Part shown: positions 1 to 9,293 of the stretch, piece after piece
Layout: every line of letters begins with the position of its first letter
Numbering within the stretch: position 1 is the first letter of the stretch
Made by a program: the position numbers and the translations under genes
Notes under the pieces: generated by a model
Databases searched by the model: none
What the model was told of the DNA's origin: nothing
What the model saw: only the letters and a program-made list of their open reading frames with translations
Assembly: GCF_000243395.2 (NCBI RefSeq)
Contig: NZ_CM001484.1
Span: 3,280,524 to 3,344,523 of the forward strand
DNA: 64,000 nucleotides
Reading direction: 5' to 3'
DNA from: Saccharomonospora glauca K62
GTDB taxonomy: Bacteria > Actinomycetota > Actinomycetes > Mycobacteriales > Pseudonocardiaceae

Positions 1-945
1 GACGAGGTAGATCCCGGCGAGCTGGTCGGGGGTCAGTCCCGCCGAGCGCACCGTGCGCGCGAGCAACTCGACGCTGCGCAGCATCATGGGCCGCACCAGC
101 GCTTCCAGCTCCGCCCTGGTCACCAGCACGTCCGAGAACGGCTCGGGCATGGGCACCTCGGTCTGCGGGAGCCGGGAGAGCGCCTCCTTCGCGGCCTTCA
201 CGTCCTCCTGCAAGGCCCTGCGGGCCCGGCGGTCGGCGGTCGACTCCGGACGCAGGAGACGCTGCCACCGCTGCGGGTCGCTGTGGGAGACCTCGCGACC
301 GACGTGCACGAGCAGGGCCTGGTCGACGTCCAGGCCACCGAGGTCGGGAAGACCGTCCTCGGCCAGTACCGTGAAGCCGTTCTGGGTGGCTCCGAGCACC
401 GCGACGTCGAACGTGCCCGCGCCCAAGTCGTAGACGGCGAGCGTCTGCCCCGGCGCGAGTCCCTTGCCGGGGAAGGACGCGAAGTGCGCCGCCGCGGCGA
501 CGGGCTCGGGCACCAGCGTGATCGCGTTGCCCATGCCGGCGAGTCGAGCCGCGGACAACAGGACGTTGCGCCGCACGGGGCCCCACTGGGCGGGGTGGGT
601 CAGGCGCACCTCCTCGGGCGGCTCACCCCCGAGCTGCCGCACGGTCTCGTCCAGCACACGGCGCAGCACGGCGGCGAGCGCCTCGTTCACGGGCACCACG
701 TCGGTGCCGAGCAGGAGGGTCTGCTCGTCCACCCTGCGCTTGGGGTTCGGCTCGAAACGGGTGGGATCGAGCCGCGCGCGACGTTCGGCGTCCCTGCCGA
801 CCACGAGGCCACCCTCTTCCTCGGCGAACACGGCCGAAGGCATCGTGGCCGAGCCGTCGACGTCGATGACCCTGGGTGGTCGCCCGTGTGCGGAGAGGAC
901 GGCCACGGTGTTCGACGTACCGAGATCGACGGACAGAATCCCCAC
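1..945 (-). CDS. Hsp70-family ATPase (DnaK-like), 3' end outside the window
   Basis: The visible 315 codons are the N-terminal part of an Hsp70/actin-fold ATPase. Residues 7-13 read DLGTSNT, the phosphate-1 loop of the family. They are followed by the usual start of the fold (VIDVDG..MPSAVF) and an NPKR segment. The frame is open at position 1, where the codons read DQLAGIYLV, matching the stretch just before the family's LVGG(S/A)SR motif, so the ATPase domain continues beyond the window. I chose the GTG at 945 because an AGGGAGA Shine-Dalgarno lies just upstream and the phosphate loop follows at once. It is transcribed divergently from the helicase gene across 140 bp. Actinobacteria carry several Hsp70-like proteins besides DnaK, so client and role are unknown. 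It is unlikely to be the housekeeping dnaK because no grpE or dnaJ is visible, but the downstream side cannot be seen. Confidence 0.85.
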   Translation of the reverse strand, partial: MGILSVDLGTSNTVAVLSAHGRPPRVIDVDGSATMPSAVFAEEEGGLVVGRDAERRARLDPTRFEPNPKRRVDEQTLLLGTDVVPVNEALAAVLRRVLDETVRQLGGEPPEEVRLTHPAQWGPVRRNVLLSAARLAGMGNAITLVPEPVAAAAHFASFPGKGLAPGQTLAVYDLGAGTFDVAVLGATQNGFTVLAEDGLPDLGGLDVDQALLVHVGREVSHSDPQRWQRLLRPESTADRRARRALQEDVKAAKEALSRLPQTEVPMPEPFSDVLVTRAELEALVRPMMLRSVELLARTVRSAGLTPDQLAGIYLV

Positions 946-1085
946 CAGTTCTCCCTTGTCGAGTTCCCGAGAAACCGCGGTGATGCTTTCACGTCGGGCG
1001 ACGACGCGGGGACGCACCCGGCAGTTCCGGCCGCTCGACGAACGACGCGAGGCCGAACTGTCGGGGTGGCACGCATGATGGAGAT

Positions 1086-4000
1086 GTGCCCGACGACGTC
1101 CGCCCAGCCGTACTGGAATTGTTCTCGCCCGCCACCCGGCAGTGGTTCGAGGGCGCGTTCGCCGCGCCCACGGCCGCTCAGGAGGGGGCGTGGCGGGCGG
1201 CCGAGGCGGGCGAACACGCGCTGGTGGTCGCACCCACCGGCTCCGGCAAGACGCTGGCCGCGTTCCTGTGGGCACTCGACCGGCTGGTCACGTCGGCACC
1301 ACCCACGCGGGAGCGACGCTGCCGAGTGCTGTACGTCTCCCCGCTCAAGGCGCTCGCCGTGGACGTCCAGCGCAACCTCCGAGCACCACTGGCCGGTATC
1401 TCGCAGGCCTCCCGCAGGCTGGGGCTGGAGGCCCCCGACATCACGGTGGGCACTCGCACGGGCGACACCACGCCCGCCGAACGCCGCGCGTTCGCGCGCA
1501 CCCCGCCCGACATCCTGGTGACCACGCCGGAATCGCTGTTCCTGCTGTTGACGTCCGCGGCGCGCGAAGCCCTGCGCGGTGTCGAGACCGTGATCGTCGA
1601 CGAGGTACACGCCGTCGCGGGCAGCAAGCGCGGCGCACACCTCGCGTTGTCCTTGGAACGGCTCGACGACCTGCTCGAACGCCCCGCGCAGCGCATCGGG
1701 CTCTCGGCCACGGTGCGTCCCGTCGACGAGGTGGGCACGTTCCTCACCGGTGGCAGGCCCGTCCGTCTCGTCCAGCCCCCGGCGAGCAAGACGATCGAGG
1801 TGCGGGTCGAGGTCCCCGTCGAGGACATGGGTGAACTCGACGCCCCACCCACGCGGGAGGAACCGGCCTCGCTGCCCTCGGAGGCGGACCCGGAGGGCGC
1901 TCCGGACGTACCCGAGCGGGCCGGACGGGCGTCGATCTGGCCCGCCGTGGAGGCACGAGTGCTCGACCTCGTGCGCGCACACCGTTCCACCATCGTCTTC
2001 GCCAACTCGCGCCGCCTCGCCGAACGACTCACCGCGCGGCTCAACGAACTGGCCGCCGAGCAGGCGGAACTGGACACCGAACTCACGAGCGCGGCCACCT
2101 CCCGCTTCCCCGCCGAGGCCGCCGGCCAGTCGGGAGTCACCCCGCCCCGTCCGGCGGAGGCCCCGGTGGTGGCGAGGGCGCACCACGGCTCGATGTCGCG
2201 GGAGCAGCGCAGAAACGTCGAGGAGGAGCTGAAGTCGGGGCGGCTGCCGTGCGTGGTGGCGACCTCGTCGCTGGAACTGGGCATCGACATGGGCGCGGTG
2301 GACCTCGTGATCCAGGTGGAGGCACCGCCCACGGTGGCGTCGGGCCTGCAACGCGTCGGACGGGCGGGCCATCATGTCGGCGCCGTGTCCACGGGCGTGG
2401 TGTTCCCCAAGTTCCGCGGCGATCTCGTCTCGTGCGCCGTCGTGGCCGAGCGTATGGCCGAGGGCGCCATCGAGGCCGTGCGGTATCCCCGCAACCCCCT
2501 CGACGTGCTGGCCCAGCACGTCGTGGCGATGGTGGCCGTGGAGCCTCGCACGGTGGACGACGTGGCGGCGACCGTGCGCAGGGCGGCGCCGTTCGCGGCC
2601 CTGCCCGACGACGCGCTGCACGCCGTGCTGGACATGCTCGCGGGCCGGTACCCGAGTGAGGAGTTCGGCGAACTGCGTGCCCGGATCACGTGGGACCGGG
2701 TCACGGGGGTACTGCGAGGCCGACCGGGAGCGCAACGACTGGCCGTCACCTCGGGCGGCACGATCCCCGACCGCGGGTTGTTCACGGTGATGACACCGGG
2801 CGACGGCGAACGGCCGGGCTCGCGTGTGGGGGAACTCGACGAGGAGATGGTGTACGAGTCCCGTGTCGGCGACACGGTACTTCTGGGCACGTCGTCCTGG
2901 CGGATCACCGACATCACCCACGACCGGGTCGTCGTGGTCCCGGCGCCCGGCGAGCCCGCGCGGATGCCCTTCTGGCGCGGTGACGCGCAGGGCAGGCCGC
3001 TCGAACTGGGCCGCGCGCTCGGACGATTCCTCCGCTTTCTCTCCACATCGGACCGGGAAAAGGCGTTGAACCGTGCGAAGCGGGCCGGGCTCGACGACCG
3101 CGCCGCCGAGAACCTGTTGTCCTACGTCGCCGAACAACGCGAGGCGACACGCCATGTCCCGAGTGATCGCACGGTGCTGCTGGAGCGGTTCCGCGACGAG
3201 CTCGGCGACTGGCGGGTGGTGGTGCACTCCCCGTTCGGCGCGCAGGTGAACGCGCCGTGGGCGCTCGCCGTGGCGGCCCGGCTGAGGGAGCACCGCGGCG
3301 TGGACGCCCAGGTGGCCCACTCCGACGACGGCATCGTGCTCCGGTTGCCGGACGCCCTCGACGACGAGGGCCGCGAAGTGGTGATCGGCGCCGAGGACGT
3401 GCTGTTCGACCCCGACGAGATATCGGAACTGATCACCGCGGAGGTGAGTGGGTCGGCGTTGTTCGCGGCTCGTTTCCGCGAGTGCGCGGCCCGGTCCCTC
3501 CTGCTGCCCCGCCGCGATCCGCGTCGCCGCACCCCGTTGTGGCAACAGCGGCAACGCGCGTCGCAGCTGCTCGGCGTCGCCGCGAAGTACGAACGCTTCC
3601 CCGTGGTGCTGGAGGCCATGAGGGAGTGTCTCCGGGACGTCTACGACGTCGACGGGCTGCGCGAGCTGATGGCCGACATCGCGGCGCGGTCCGTGCGCGT
3701 CGTCGAGGTCCAGACCCCCTCGGCCTCCCCGTTCGCCCGCAGCCTGTTGTTCGGCTACGTCGGCATGTTCCTCTACGAGACGGACGCGCCGCTGGCGGAA
3801 CGACGCGCGGCGGCGCTGTCGCTCGACTCCGCCCTGCTGGCGGAGCTGCTCGGCACCGAGACGATCCGCGAACTGTTGGACGCCGAGGTCGTCGCCGAGG
3901 TGGAACGATCGCTGCAACGGCTCGCCCCCGATCGGCACGCGCGGGGCCCCGAGGAGGCCGCCGACCTGCTGCGATTCCTCGGCGACCTCACGCGGGAGGA

Positions 4001-5729
4001 GGCCGAGGCACGGGGAGTCCGGCCGGAGTGGCTCGACCAGCTCGTGGCCGAACGCCGCGCCATCGTGGTGCGCATCGCGGGGCAGGAGCGGCACCTGGCC
4101 GTCGAGGACGCTGGCCGGGTCCGGGACGCCCTCGGCGTGGCGCTTCCGGTGGGGGTGCCCGAGGCCTTCACCGAGCCCGTTGCCGACCCGCTGGGAGATC
4201 TGTTGCGCCGCTACGCACGGACGCGCGGACCGTTCTCGGCCCACGACGCCGCCGCCCGCTTCGGGCTCGGGCTCGCGGTGGTCACCGGCGTGCTCGACCG
4301 GCTGACCGCCGAGGGCACGCTCGTACGGGGCGAGCTGCGCCCGCAAGGCCCCGAGGCGGGCACGGAGTACTGCGACTCCGCCGTCCTCCGCCGGCTGCGC
4401 CGCGCCTCGCTGGCACGCCTGCGCGCCGAGGTGGAACCCGTCGAGCGCGCGGCCCTGGGGCGTTTCCTGCCGAGTTGGCACGGCATCGGCGCTCACCGAA
4501 CCGCTCGGTGGACCCCCGCCGCCGACGACGTGCTCTCGGTGGTCGAACAGCTCGCGGGTGCCCCGCTGCCCGCGAGCGCGCTGGAGTCGTTGATCCTGCC
4601 GAGCAGACTGCCCGGCTACCAGCCCGCGCTGCTCGACGAACTCATGGTGGCGGGCGAGGTGACGTGGTGCGGGTGCGGCTCGCTGTCCGGAGGTGACGGC
4701 TGGATCGCTCTGGCGCCCACGGACGTGGCGGAGGCGCTGCTACCGGACGTGGAGGACACCTCCGCACACGGGCCCCTGCACGCGGCGGTGGTGTCGGCGT
4801 TGGAGGGTGGCGGGCTGTTCTTCCGGCAACTCGTCGACCGGGTGAGTGTCTCGCTGGACGAGCCGTGCACCGACGCCGACGTGATCGCGGCGTTGTGGGA
4901 TCTCGTCTGGGCGGGAGTCGTGTCGGGCGACACGCTGGCTCCGTTACGCGCGCTGGTGGCGAGCGGGGGCGCGGCACACAAGCCGCGCCGGTCGGCTCCA
5001 CGGGGACGCTATGCCCGGCTGCGAGCGGCCCGGCCGGCGATGCCGAGTCGCACCGGGCCGCCCACGGTCGCCGGACGCTGGGGCCTGACCCCACCTCGCG
5101 AGCCCGACCCGACCCGACGGGCCTACGCACGCACCGAGTCGTTCCTGGAGCGGCACGGCGTGCTCACGCGTGGAGCGCTGGACACCGAGCGGGTGCGCGG
5201 CGGCTTCTCCGGCATCTATCGCGTGTTGCGCGGCATGGAGGACTCGGGCCAGGTCGTCCGTGGCTACGTCGTCGAGGGACTGGGAGCGGCGCAGTTCGCC
5301 GCCCGCGGCGCGGTCGACCGGCTGCGCGCCGTCGCGGAGGCCGGGGGCTGGCGGGCCGAGCGGAAGGTCGTCGTGCTGGCCGCCACGGACCCCGCCCAGC
5401 CGTACGGAGCGGCGCTCCCGTGGCCCGCCGTCGTGGGCGACACGAAACATCGTCCCGCCCGCAAGGCCGGAGCGTTGACCGTGCTCGTCGACGGTGTCCC
5501 CGCGCTGTACGTCGAGCGGGGCGGTCGGTCGTTGCTGTCGTTCACCGAGGACACGGTCACGTTGCGTGCCGCCGCCGAAGCACTGTCGGAGGCGGTGCGA
5601 GAGGGCTGGCTCGGACAGCTGCGAGTGCAGCGCGCCGACGGGGAACACGTGTTGACCTCGGAAATGGCGGCCGTGCTCCGCGAGGTCGGATTCCGGGCGA
5701 CTCCGCAGGGGCTGCGCCTACGGGCGTAA
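1086..5729 (+). CDS. lhr: Lhr-family ATP-dependent superfamily 2 helicase
   Basis: This is a 1547-residue DEAD/DEAH-type helicase of the Lhr (large helicase-related) family, the usual length for the long actinobacterial form. Walker A is APTGSGKT at residues 49-56, motif II is DEVH near 172, and motif III is SAT (LSATVRP). The second RecA-like domain carries LELGIDMG and QRVGRAGH (motifs V and VI). The C-terminal half holds the winged-helix and Lhr C-terminal repeat region typical of the family. Lhr proteins are 3'-5' DNA translocases linked to DNA repair; in mycobacteria lhr is induced by DNA damage. The GTG at 1086 has no proper Shine-Dalgarno. A CATGAT hexamer six bases upstream would fit a leaderless start. 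It reads away from the Hsp70 gene and precedes def by 70 bp. Confidence 0.95.
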   Translation: MPDDVRPAVLELFSPATRQWFEGAFAAPTAAQEGAWRAAEAGEHALVVAPTGSGKTLAAFLWALDRLVTSAPPTRERRCRVLYVSPLKALAVDVQRNLRAPLAGISQASRRLGLEAPDITVGTRTGDTTPAERRAFARTPPDILVTTPESLFLLLTSAAREALRGVETVIVDEVHAVAGSKRGAHLALSLERLDDLLERPAQRIGLSATVRPVDEVGTFLTGGRPVRLVQPPASKTIEVRVEVPVEDMGELDAPPTREEPASLPSEADPEGAPDVPERAGRASIWPAVEARVLDLVRAHRSTIVFANSRRLAERLTARLNELAAEQAELDTELTSAATSRFPAEAAGQSGVTPPRPAEAPVVARAHHGSMSREQRRNVEEELKSGRLPCVVATSSLELGIDMGAVDLVIQVEAPPTVASGLQRVGRAGHHVGAVSTGVVFPKFRGDLVSCAVVAERMAEGAIEAVRYPRNPLDVLAQHVVAMVAVEPRTVDDVAATVRRAAPFAALPDDALHAVLDMLAGRYPSEEFGELRARITWDRVTGVLRGRPGAQRLAVTSGGTIPDRGLFTVMTPGDGERPGSRVGELDEEMVYESRVGDTVLLGTSSWRITDITHDRVVVVPAPGEPARMPFWRGDAQGRPLELGRALGRFLRFLSTSDREKALNRAKRAGLDDRAAENLLSYVAEQREATRHVPSDRTVLLERFRDELGDWRVVVHSPFGAQVNAPWALAVAARLREHRGVDAQVAHSDDGIVLRLPDALDDEGREVVIGAEDVLFDPDEISELITAEVSGSALFAARFRECAARSLLLPRRDPRRRTPLWQQRQRASQLLGVAAKYERFPVVLEAMRECLRDVYDVDGLRELMADIAARSVRVVEVQTPSASPFARSLLFGYVGMFLYETDAPLAERRAAALSLDSALLAELLGTETIRELLDAEVVAEVERSLQRLAPDRHARGPEEAADLLRFLGDLTREEAEARGVRPEWLDQLVAERRAIVVRIAGQERHLAVEDAGRVRDALGVALPVGVPEAFTEPVADPLGDLLRRYARTRGPFSAHDAAARFGLGLAVVTGVLDRLTAEGTLVRGELRPQGPEAGTEYCDSAVLRRLRRASLARLRAEVEPVERAALGRFLPSWHGIGAHRTARWTPAADDVLSVVEQLAGAPLPASALESLILPSRLPGYQPALLDELMVAGEVTWCGCGSLSGGDGWIALAPTDVAEALLPDVEDTSAHGPLHAAVVSALEGGGLFFRQLVDRVSVSLDEPCTDADVIAALWDLVWAGVVSGDTLAPLRALVASGGAAHKPRRSAPRGRYARLRAARPAMPSRTGPPTVAGRWGLTPPREPDPTRRAYARTESFLERHGVLTRGALDTERVRGGFSGIYRVLRGMEDSGQVVRGYVVEGLGAAQFAARGAVDRLRAVAEAGGWRAERKVVVLAATDPAQPYGAALPWPAVVGDTKHRPARKAGALTVLVDGVPALYVERGGRSLLSFTEDTVTLRAAAEALSEAVREGWLGQLRVQRADGEHVLTSEMAAVLREVGFRATPQGLRLRA

Positions 5730-5799
5730 CGGAGTGCGACCGCCACACGGAGTACGTCGCTAAGCTCAGCTGCGCGAATCTCCAGGAAGGACAACGTTC

Positions 5800-6300
5800 A
5801 TGGCTATGCGCGACATCCGCTACTTCGGTGATCCGGTGCTGAAGTCACCCTCGGACCCGGTGACGACGTTCGACGACACGACGCGGGCGCTGGTGAACGA
5901 CCTGCTCGACACAGTGCAGGCTCCGGGGCGAGCCGGGCTCGCCGCGCCGCAGATCGGTGTGGGCCTGCGCGCGTTCAGCTACAACGTGGACGGCAAGCTG
6001 GGGTACGTGCTGAACCCGGAGATCGTGGAACTCTCCGAGGAGAAGCACCAGATCATGGAGGGCTGCCTGTCCCTGCCGGAGCTGGGGTTCCCGACGGTGC
6101 GTGCCGTGCGGGCGACGGTCAAGGGTGTGGACCTCCGCAACGAGCCCGTGGTCGTGTCGGGCGAGGGAGTCATGGCGCAGTGCCTGCAGCACGAGGTCGA
6201 TCACCTCGACGGATTCCTGTACATCGACCGCATCACCCCGGAACTTCGCAAGCAAGCACTCCGCGAGGCCCGCGACAAGGATTGGTTCTGGTCCCGATAG
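5800..6300 (+). CDS. def: peptide deformylase
   Basis: This 166-residue enzyme removes the N-terminal formyl group from nascent proteins at the ribosome. All three diagnostic motifs are present: GLAAPQIGV (46-54), EGCLSLP (87-93, with the metal-ligand Cys) and HEVDH (131-135, two metal-ligand His and the catalytic Glu). The length is typical of bacterial PDF. The ATG at 5800 follows a good AGGAAGGAC ribosome-binding site. A TAAGCT box about 40 bp upstream, inside the 70-bp gap after lhr, could be its own -10 element. Nothing unusual is seen in the sequence. Confidence 0.97.
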   Translation: MAMRDIRYFGDPVLKSPSDPVTTFDDTTRALVNDLLDTVQAPGRAGLAAPQIGVGLRAFSYNVDGKLGYVLNPEIVELSEEKHQIMEGCLSLPELGFPTVRAVRATVKGVDLRNEPVVVSGEGVMAQCLQHEVDHLDGFLYIDRITPELRKQALREARDKDWFWSR

Positions 6301-6426
6301 GACAGTCACGGTAACAACACACACGATCACGTGAATCGTTATCGATCTGTGTCCATCCCCACTCTCTCGTGACATTTCCGTTGTCGGTTCTTAATCTGAC
6401 CGGCGCTGCGATCACGGGAGTGAGGG

Positions 6427-7122
6427 ATGATGACGGGTCGACACCGCGCACCGAGACGCTCGCCGTCCTGGCTCCGCCCCACGGCGCTGGGCATCGTCGC
6501 CGCGGGAACACTCGCGTTGACGGTCTACGCCACCGGTGGCCTGCTGCGAAACAACGACGCCACTCCCGCGGCCCTGGCCATGACCCCACCTCCCGTGACC
6601 ACCACCGTCGAGACTTCGACGAGCACGGTCTCCGCCACGCCCACCACACGGAGCACCACGACGACAACGACGTCGGAGTCGGTCGAAAGCACCGAACCCG
6701 AGACCACTGAGCCGACCACCACGACCGAGGAGCCCCCACCGGAGCCCGTCACCCCGGAACCCGAGCCCTGCTCGACGGACCTGCAAGGCACCGAGCCCCA
6801 CGTGGCCCAGGTCGGCCACCACATCCTCACGCAGTTCGCCGTGGACTCCGTGGGCGGGCGCGCGAGCCGCGCCAACGCCAGCGATCACCCCCTGGGACTG
6901 GCCCTCGACTTCATGGTCGGCCCCGAGGTGGGCGACGCACTCGCCGACTACGTCCTCGACAATCAGGCCGCGTTCGGCGTCACCTACGTGATCTGGCAAC
7001 AACGCATCAACAGCGGAGCGGGCTGGTCGCTGATGGAGGACCGCGGCAGCCCCACGGCGAACCACATGGACCACGTCCACGTGTCGTTCGCCGCGGGCGC
7101 GGCCGTGTCGGTCACGTGCTGA
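6427..7122 (+). CDS. secreted or membrane-anchored protein with a peptidase-like C-terminal domain (ARB_07466/VldE-like)
   Basis: The 231-residue protein has a basic N-terminus, one hydrophobic segment (about 18-38), a Thr/Pro/Glu-rich linker (about 52-113) and a globular C-terminal domain (about 115-231). That domain has HPLGLALDF (154-162) and HMDHVHVS (213-220). This His/Asp pattern resembles the M15-like zinc fold annotated in many actinobacterial secreted proteins as ARB_07466-like. Two cysteines (115 and 231) bracket the domain and could form a disulfide. The likely site of action is the cell wall, but substrate and activity are not known. The start is preceded by GAGTGAGGG. A TAATCT hexamer near 6390 may be the promoter -10. 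It is convergent with the next gene, with only 12 bp between them. Confidence 0.75.
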   Translation: MMTGRHRAPRRSPSWLRPTALGIVAAGTLALTVYATGGLLRNNDATPAALAMTPPPVTTTVETSTSTVSATPTTRSTTTTTTSESVESTEPETTEPTTTTEEPPPEPVTPEPEPCSTDLQGTEPHVAQVGHHILTQFAVDSVGGRASRANASDHPLGLALDFMVGPEVGDALADYVLDNQAAFGVTYVIWQQRINSGAGWSLMEDRGSPTANHMDHVHVSFAAGAAVSVTC

Positions 7123-7134
7123 GGTGCCCGGCGG

Positions 7135-7899
7135 TCACCGCGTGGCCAGCCGCAGCAGCGCCCACAACTGCCCGGCCGCGTCGTCGTCTCCCGTGACGGT
7201 GACCGCACCGGGCCCCTGCCGACCCCACAACCACAGGAAGACCCGAGCCGGTTCACCCGAGACCACGGCATCCGCCCCCTCGACCTCACCCGCGGTGCTC
7301 CGCCACGCGACGGTGGACTCGGGCGTCATCCGCGCGATCCACCGACAGCCGCCCGCAGCGACCGCCACGGAGGCGGGTCGCGTCGCGGTGACGCCGAGCA
7401 TCGGCAGCCGGTGGCCGAACCACAGCAGCAGGGCCTCGTCGATACCGTCGAGGGCGATGTCATGGGGGATCTCGGAGTTCTCCACCCCCGCGGCTCGTTC
7501 GGCGTCGACCCGGTGCACCGTCGTCTCGTGGGCCATGCGGCGACACCAGAACCCGATCGTCGGATCACCGTCCCACCACGTGGCCGCGGGAGCGGACGGC
7601 TCTCGCGCGGCGATCACCTCGCACAACGCCTCGGCGCCCTCACGCAGGTAACTCTGCACGGTCTGCCCAGGGTAGGGCTCACGTCGCCACCTCCGCGGAG
7701 CCTCACCGCGAAGCAGCCACTGGGACGCCGCCCGATGGACGTCCCCCACGTGTCGAACGACCTCACCCAGTGTCCATCCGGGACACGTCGGCACCACCGC
7801 GCCGAGTCCGCCCGCACGGGAGGTCTCCACCAGCAGTTCGGCTTCGTAACCGATGGCGTCGAGCAGCCGACCGTGGTCGACCACGGCGGTTCCGGTCAT
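7135..7899 (-). CDS. maleylpyruvate isomerase-family mycothiol-dependent protein (DinB/MDMPI fold)
   Basis: This 254-residue protein belongs to the mycothiol-dependent maleylpyruvate isomerase family. The N-terminal four-helix DinB-like domain has the metal-ligand pattern H50 (VVRHVGDVH), E125 and H129 (AHETTVHR). The C-terminal part (about 160-254) is the small MDMPI C-terminal domain. Family members use mycothiol, the actinobacterial low-molecular-weight thiol, but most paralogues have no proven substrate. The ATG overlaps the stop of the upstream HEPN gene (ATGA), so the two should be translationally coupled and share the upstream LexA-box promoter. A stress-linked thiol-transfer or detoxification role is inference from that context. 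Confidence 0.85.
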   Translation of the reverse strand: MTGTAVVDHGRLLDAIGYEAELLVETSRAGGLGAVVPTCPGWTLGEVVRHVGDVHRAASQWLLRGEAPRRWRREPYPGQTVQSYLREGAEALCEVIAAREPSAPAATWWDGDPTIGFWCRRMAHETTVHRVDAERAAGVENSEIPHDIALDGIDEALLLWFGHRLPMLGVTATRPASVAVAAGGCRWIARMTPESTVAWRSTAGEVEGADAVVSGEPARVFLWLWGRQGPGAVTVTGDDDAAGQLWALLRLATR

Positions 7900-8495
7900 C
7901 GCTCACCTCGCCGCGGCCGGGGCCGGGGCCGGGTACGCGCACCACACCACGAGGCCCGCGCTTCGGACTCTCCGTCGCTTCCGTGGACCACCCGGTGGGC
8001 CAGCGCGAGGAACTCCTCCGCCCGGTGTCGCAACTCGTCGACCGCCTCGGCCCCGACGTGCCGGCTGATACCGGCCTGCGCCGCCGCATAACCGGCCGAG
8101 TGGGCCGCGAAGTACTCGGCCCACTGGGTCACCTCGGGCGCGACCGAGGTCAGCAACGTCCAGGTGCTCTGCGGCTTCGCCACCTGACGATGGGGACGCC
8201 CCTTCGCCACCAGGATCGCGGCTCCCGCCCGCAACGCCGACAGGTAGGAGGCGACGAACCCGCCCACGAGCGTCGTCTCCCGTTCGGCGTCGGCCAGACC
8301 GTGTCGCGCCTGCGCGAGCAGGGCCACGGCCTCGGGCGAGGCGGGACGGCGTGGCTCGAACACGGCGACTCGCCCCGTACGCGGGGCCGGTATCCCGTTC
8401 CCCTCGGCCCGTTTCGTCGGAGGCGCCGGAACACCTCCGCCGCGCGGGTGCACCGCACGAACATCACCGTGCCGCGGTACGAATCCCACCGACAT
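7896..8495 (-). CDS. SAV_6107-type HEPN domain protein
   Basis: The 199-residue protein carries an alpha-helical HEPN-like domain (about 60-175) of the type annotated after Streptomyces SAV_6107. Landmarks are LLAQARHGLADAERET, then LSALRAGAAILVAKGRP, then WTLLTSVAPEVTQWAEYFAAHS. The N-terminus and Arg/Pro-rich C-terminus look disordered. The frame is open upstream to 8636, but I chose the ATG at 8495 because GGGGAGGTG lies six bases before it. Relatives, as I recall, often sit near translesion polymerase genes (dinB/imuB type), which fits the perfect LexA box upstream here. I see no canonical RxxxxH ribonuclease motif, so RNase activity is not supported. The stop overlaps the start of the mycothiol-dependent gene. 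Confidence 0.75.
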   Translation of the reverse strand: MSVGFVPRHGDVRAVHPRGGGVPAPPTKRAEGNGIPAPRTGRVAVFEPRRPASPEAVALLAQARHGLADAERETTLVGGFVASYLSALRAGAAILVAKGRPHRQVAKPQSTWTLLTSVAPEVTQWAEYFAAHSAGYAAAQAGISRHVGAEAVDELRHRAEEFLALAHRVVHGSDGESEARASWCGARTRPRPRPRRGER

Positions 8496-8616
8496 GGCTC
8501 CACCTCCCCATCCGGCGCGTCCTCCGGGCGCCGGTCGGGTCCGGCGCGGGGTGCTTCCCCTCACCACCGCGCCGGACTTCTCGTCGAACCGCACCCATCG
8601 ACGAACCAACCACCGC

Positions 8617-8632
8617 TCGAACATGTGTTCGA
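8617..8632. promoter_or_regulatory. LexA (SOS) box
   Basis: The palindrome TCGAACATGTGTTCGA matches the mycobacterial/actinobacterial LexA consensus TCGAAC-N4-GTTCGA at every fixed position. It lies 122 bp upstream of the HEPN start on the minus strand and 94 bp upstream of the YbaK-family gene on the plus strand. On the minus strand it follows directly after a TAATCT hexamer (8641-8646), so bound LexA would cover the transcription start. It therefore probably controls the HEPN/mycothiol-isomerase operon. Confidence 0.8.
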
Positions 8633-8640
8633 ACAACTAC

Positions 8641-8646
8641 AGATTA
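8641..8646 (-). promoter_or_regulatory. candidate -10 element of the HEPN operon
   Basis: TAATCT on the minus strand lies eight bases before the LexA box. It fits the actinobacterial -10 pattern TANNNT. No convincing -35 element was found. Confidence 0.4.
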
Positions 8647-8726
8647 GCCCGCCCGCCCTCGTCGTTCAAGACCGAAACCCGGCGAGCGGCGTCGCACCTC
8701 GGGACGAGCCGTGATCTCATAGCCTT

Positions 8727-9293
8727 ATGAGCCGGCCATCCGATCGATCCGCCGATCCCATCCGTGACCACCCGGCCGTCGCCAAGGTCGCTGCCGTGCT
8801 CGCCGAGGCGGGGCAGGCCGACAGCGCCGCGGGCATCCGGTTCCTCCCCCGCGCCGCCCGCACGGCGGCACAGGCCGCCGAGGCCCTGGGAGTTCCCGTG
8901 GGCGCCATCGCCAACAGCCTGGTCTTCCGCATGACGACGCCCGACGGCACGGCACCCCTGCTCGTCCTCACCTCGGGAGCTCACCGGGCCGACACCGACA
9001 GGCTCGCCGCTCTCACCGGGGCACGGCGTGTCGAACGAGCGGATCCCGACTTCGTGAGGACGCACACGAGCCACGCGATCGGAGGCGTGGCACCGGTGGG
9101 CCACCCCACCCGCATCACCACACTGGTCGACGAGGCACTACGCGCGTACGACACCGTGTGGGCGGCAGCGGGGCACCCCCACACCGTCTTCCCCACCACG
9201 TTCGACGGCCTCGTCGCGGCCACCGGGGGCCGTCCCGCCACGGTCGCGGCCGATTCCACCGACTCCCACACCGAAAGGGCGGCACCACGATGA
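8727..9293 (+). CDS. YbaK/prolyl-tRNA deacylase-associated domain protein
   Basis: The 188-residue protein has the YbaK/EbsC fold used by bacterial trans-editing deacylases that clear mischarged tRNAs such as Cys-tRNA(Pro). The domain spans about 15-175. Landmarks are AAEALGVPVGAIANSLVF, VLTSGAHRAD, a central GGVAPVGHP segment and the final VFPTTFDGLV. Which tRNA it edits cannot be told from sequence, and some members have no known substrate. The ATG at 8727 has no clear Shine-Dalgarno. Its stop overlaps the start of the GNAT gene (ATGA), indicating a two-gene coupled operon. Confidence 0.9.
   Translation: MSRPSDRSADPIRDHPAVAKVAAVLAEAGQADSAAGIRFLPRAARTAAQAAEALGVPVGAIANSLVFRMTTPDGTAPLLVLTSGAHRADTDRLAALTGARRVERADPDFVRTHTSHAIGGVAPVGHPTRITTLVDEALRAYDTVWAAAGHPHTVFPTTFDGLVAATGGRPATVAADSTDSHTERAAPR

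Noticed and set aside
687-4496. A 1269-codon open frame antisense to the Lhr helicase gene
   Set aside because: Long antisense frames are expected in high-GC codons. The sequence is Arg/His/Gly-rich with no domain, while the plus strand encodes a complete helicase.
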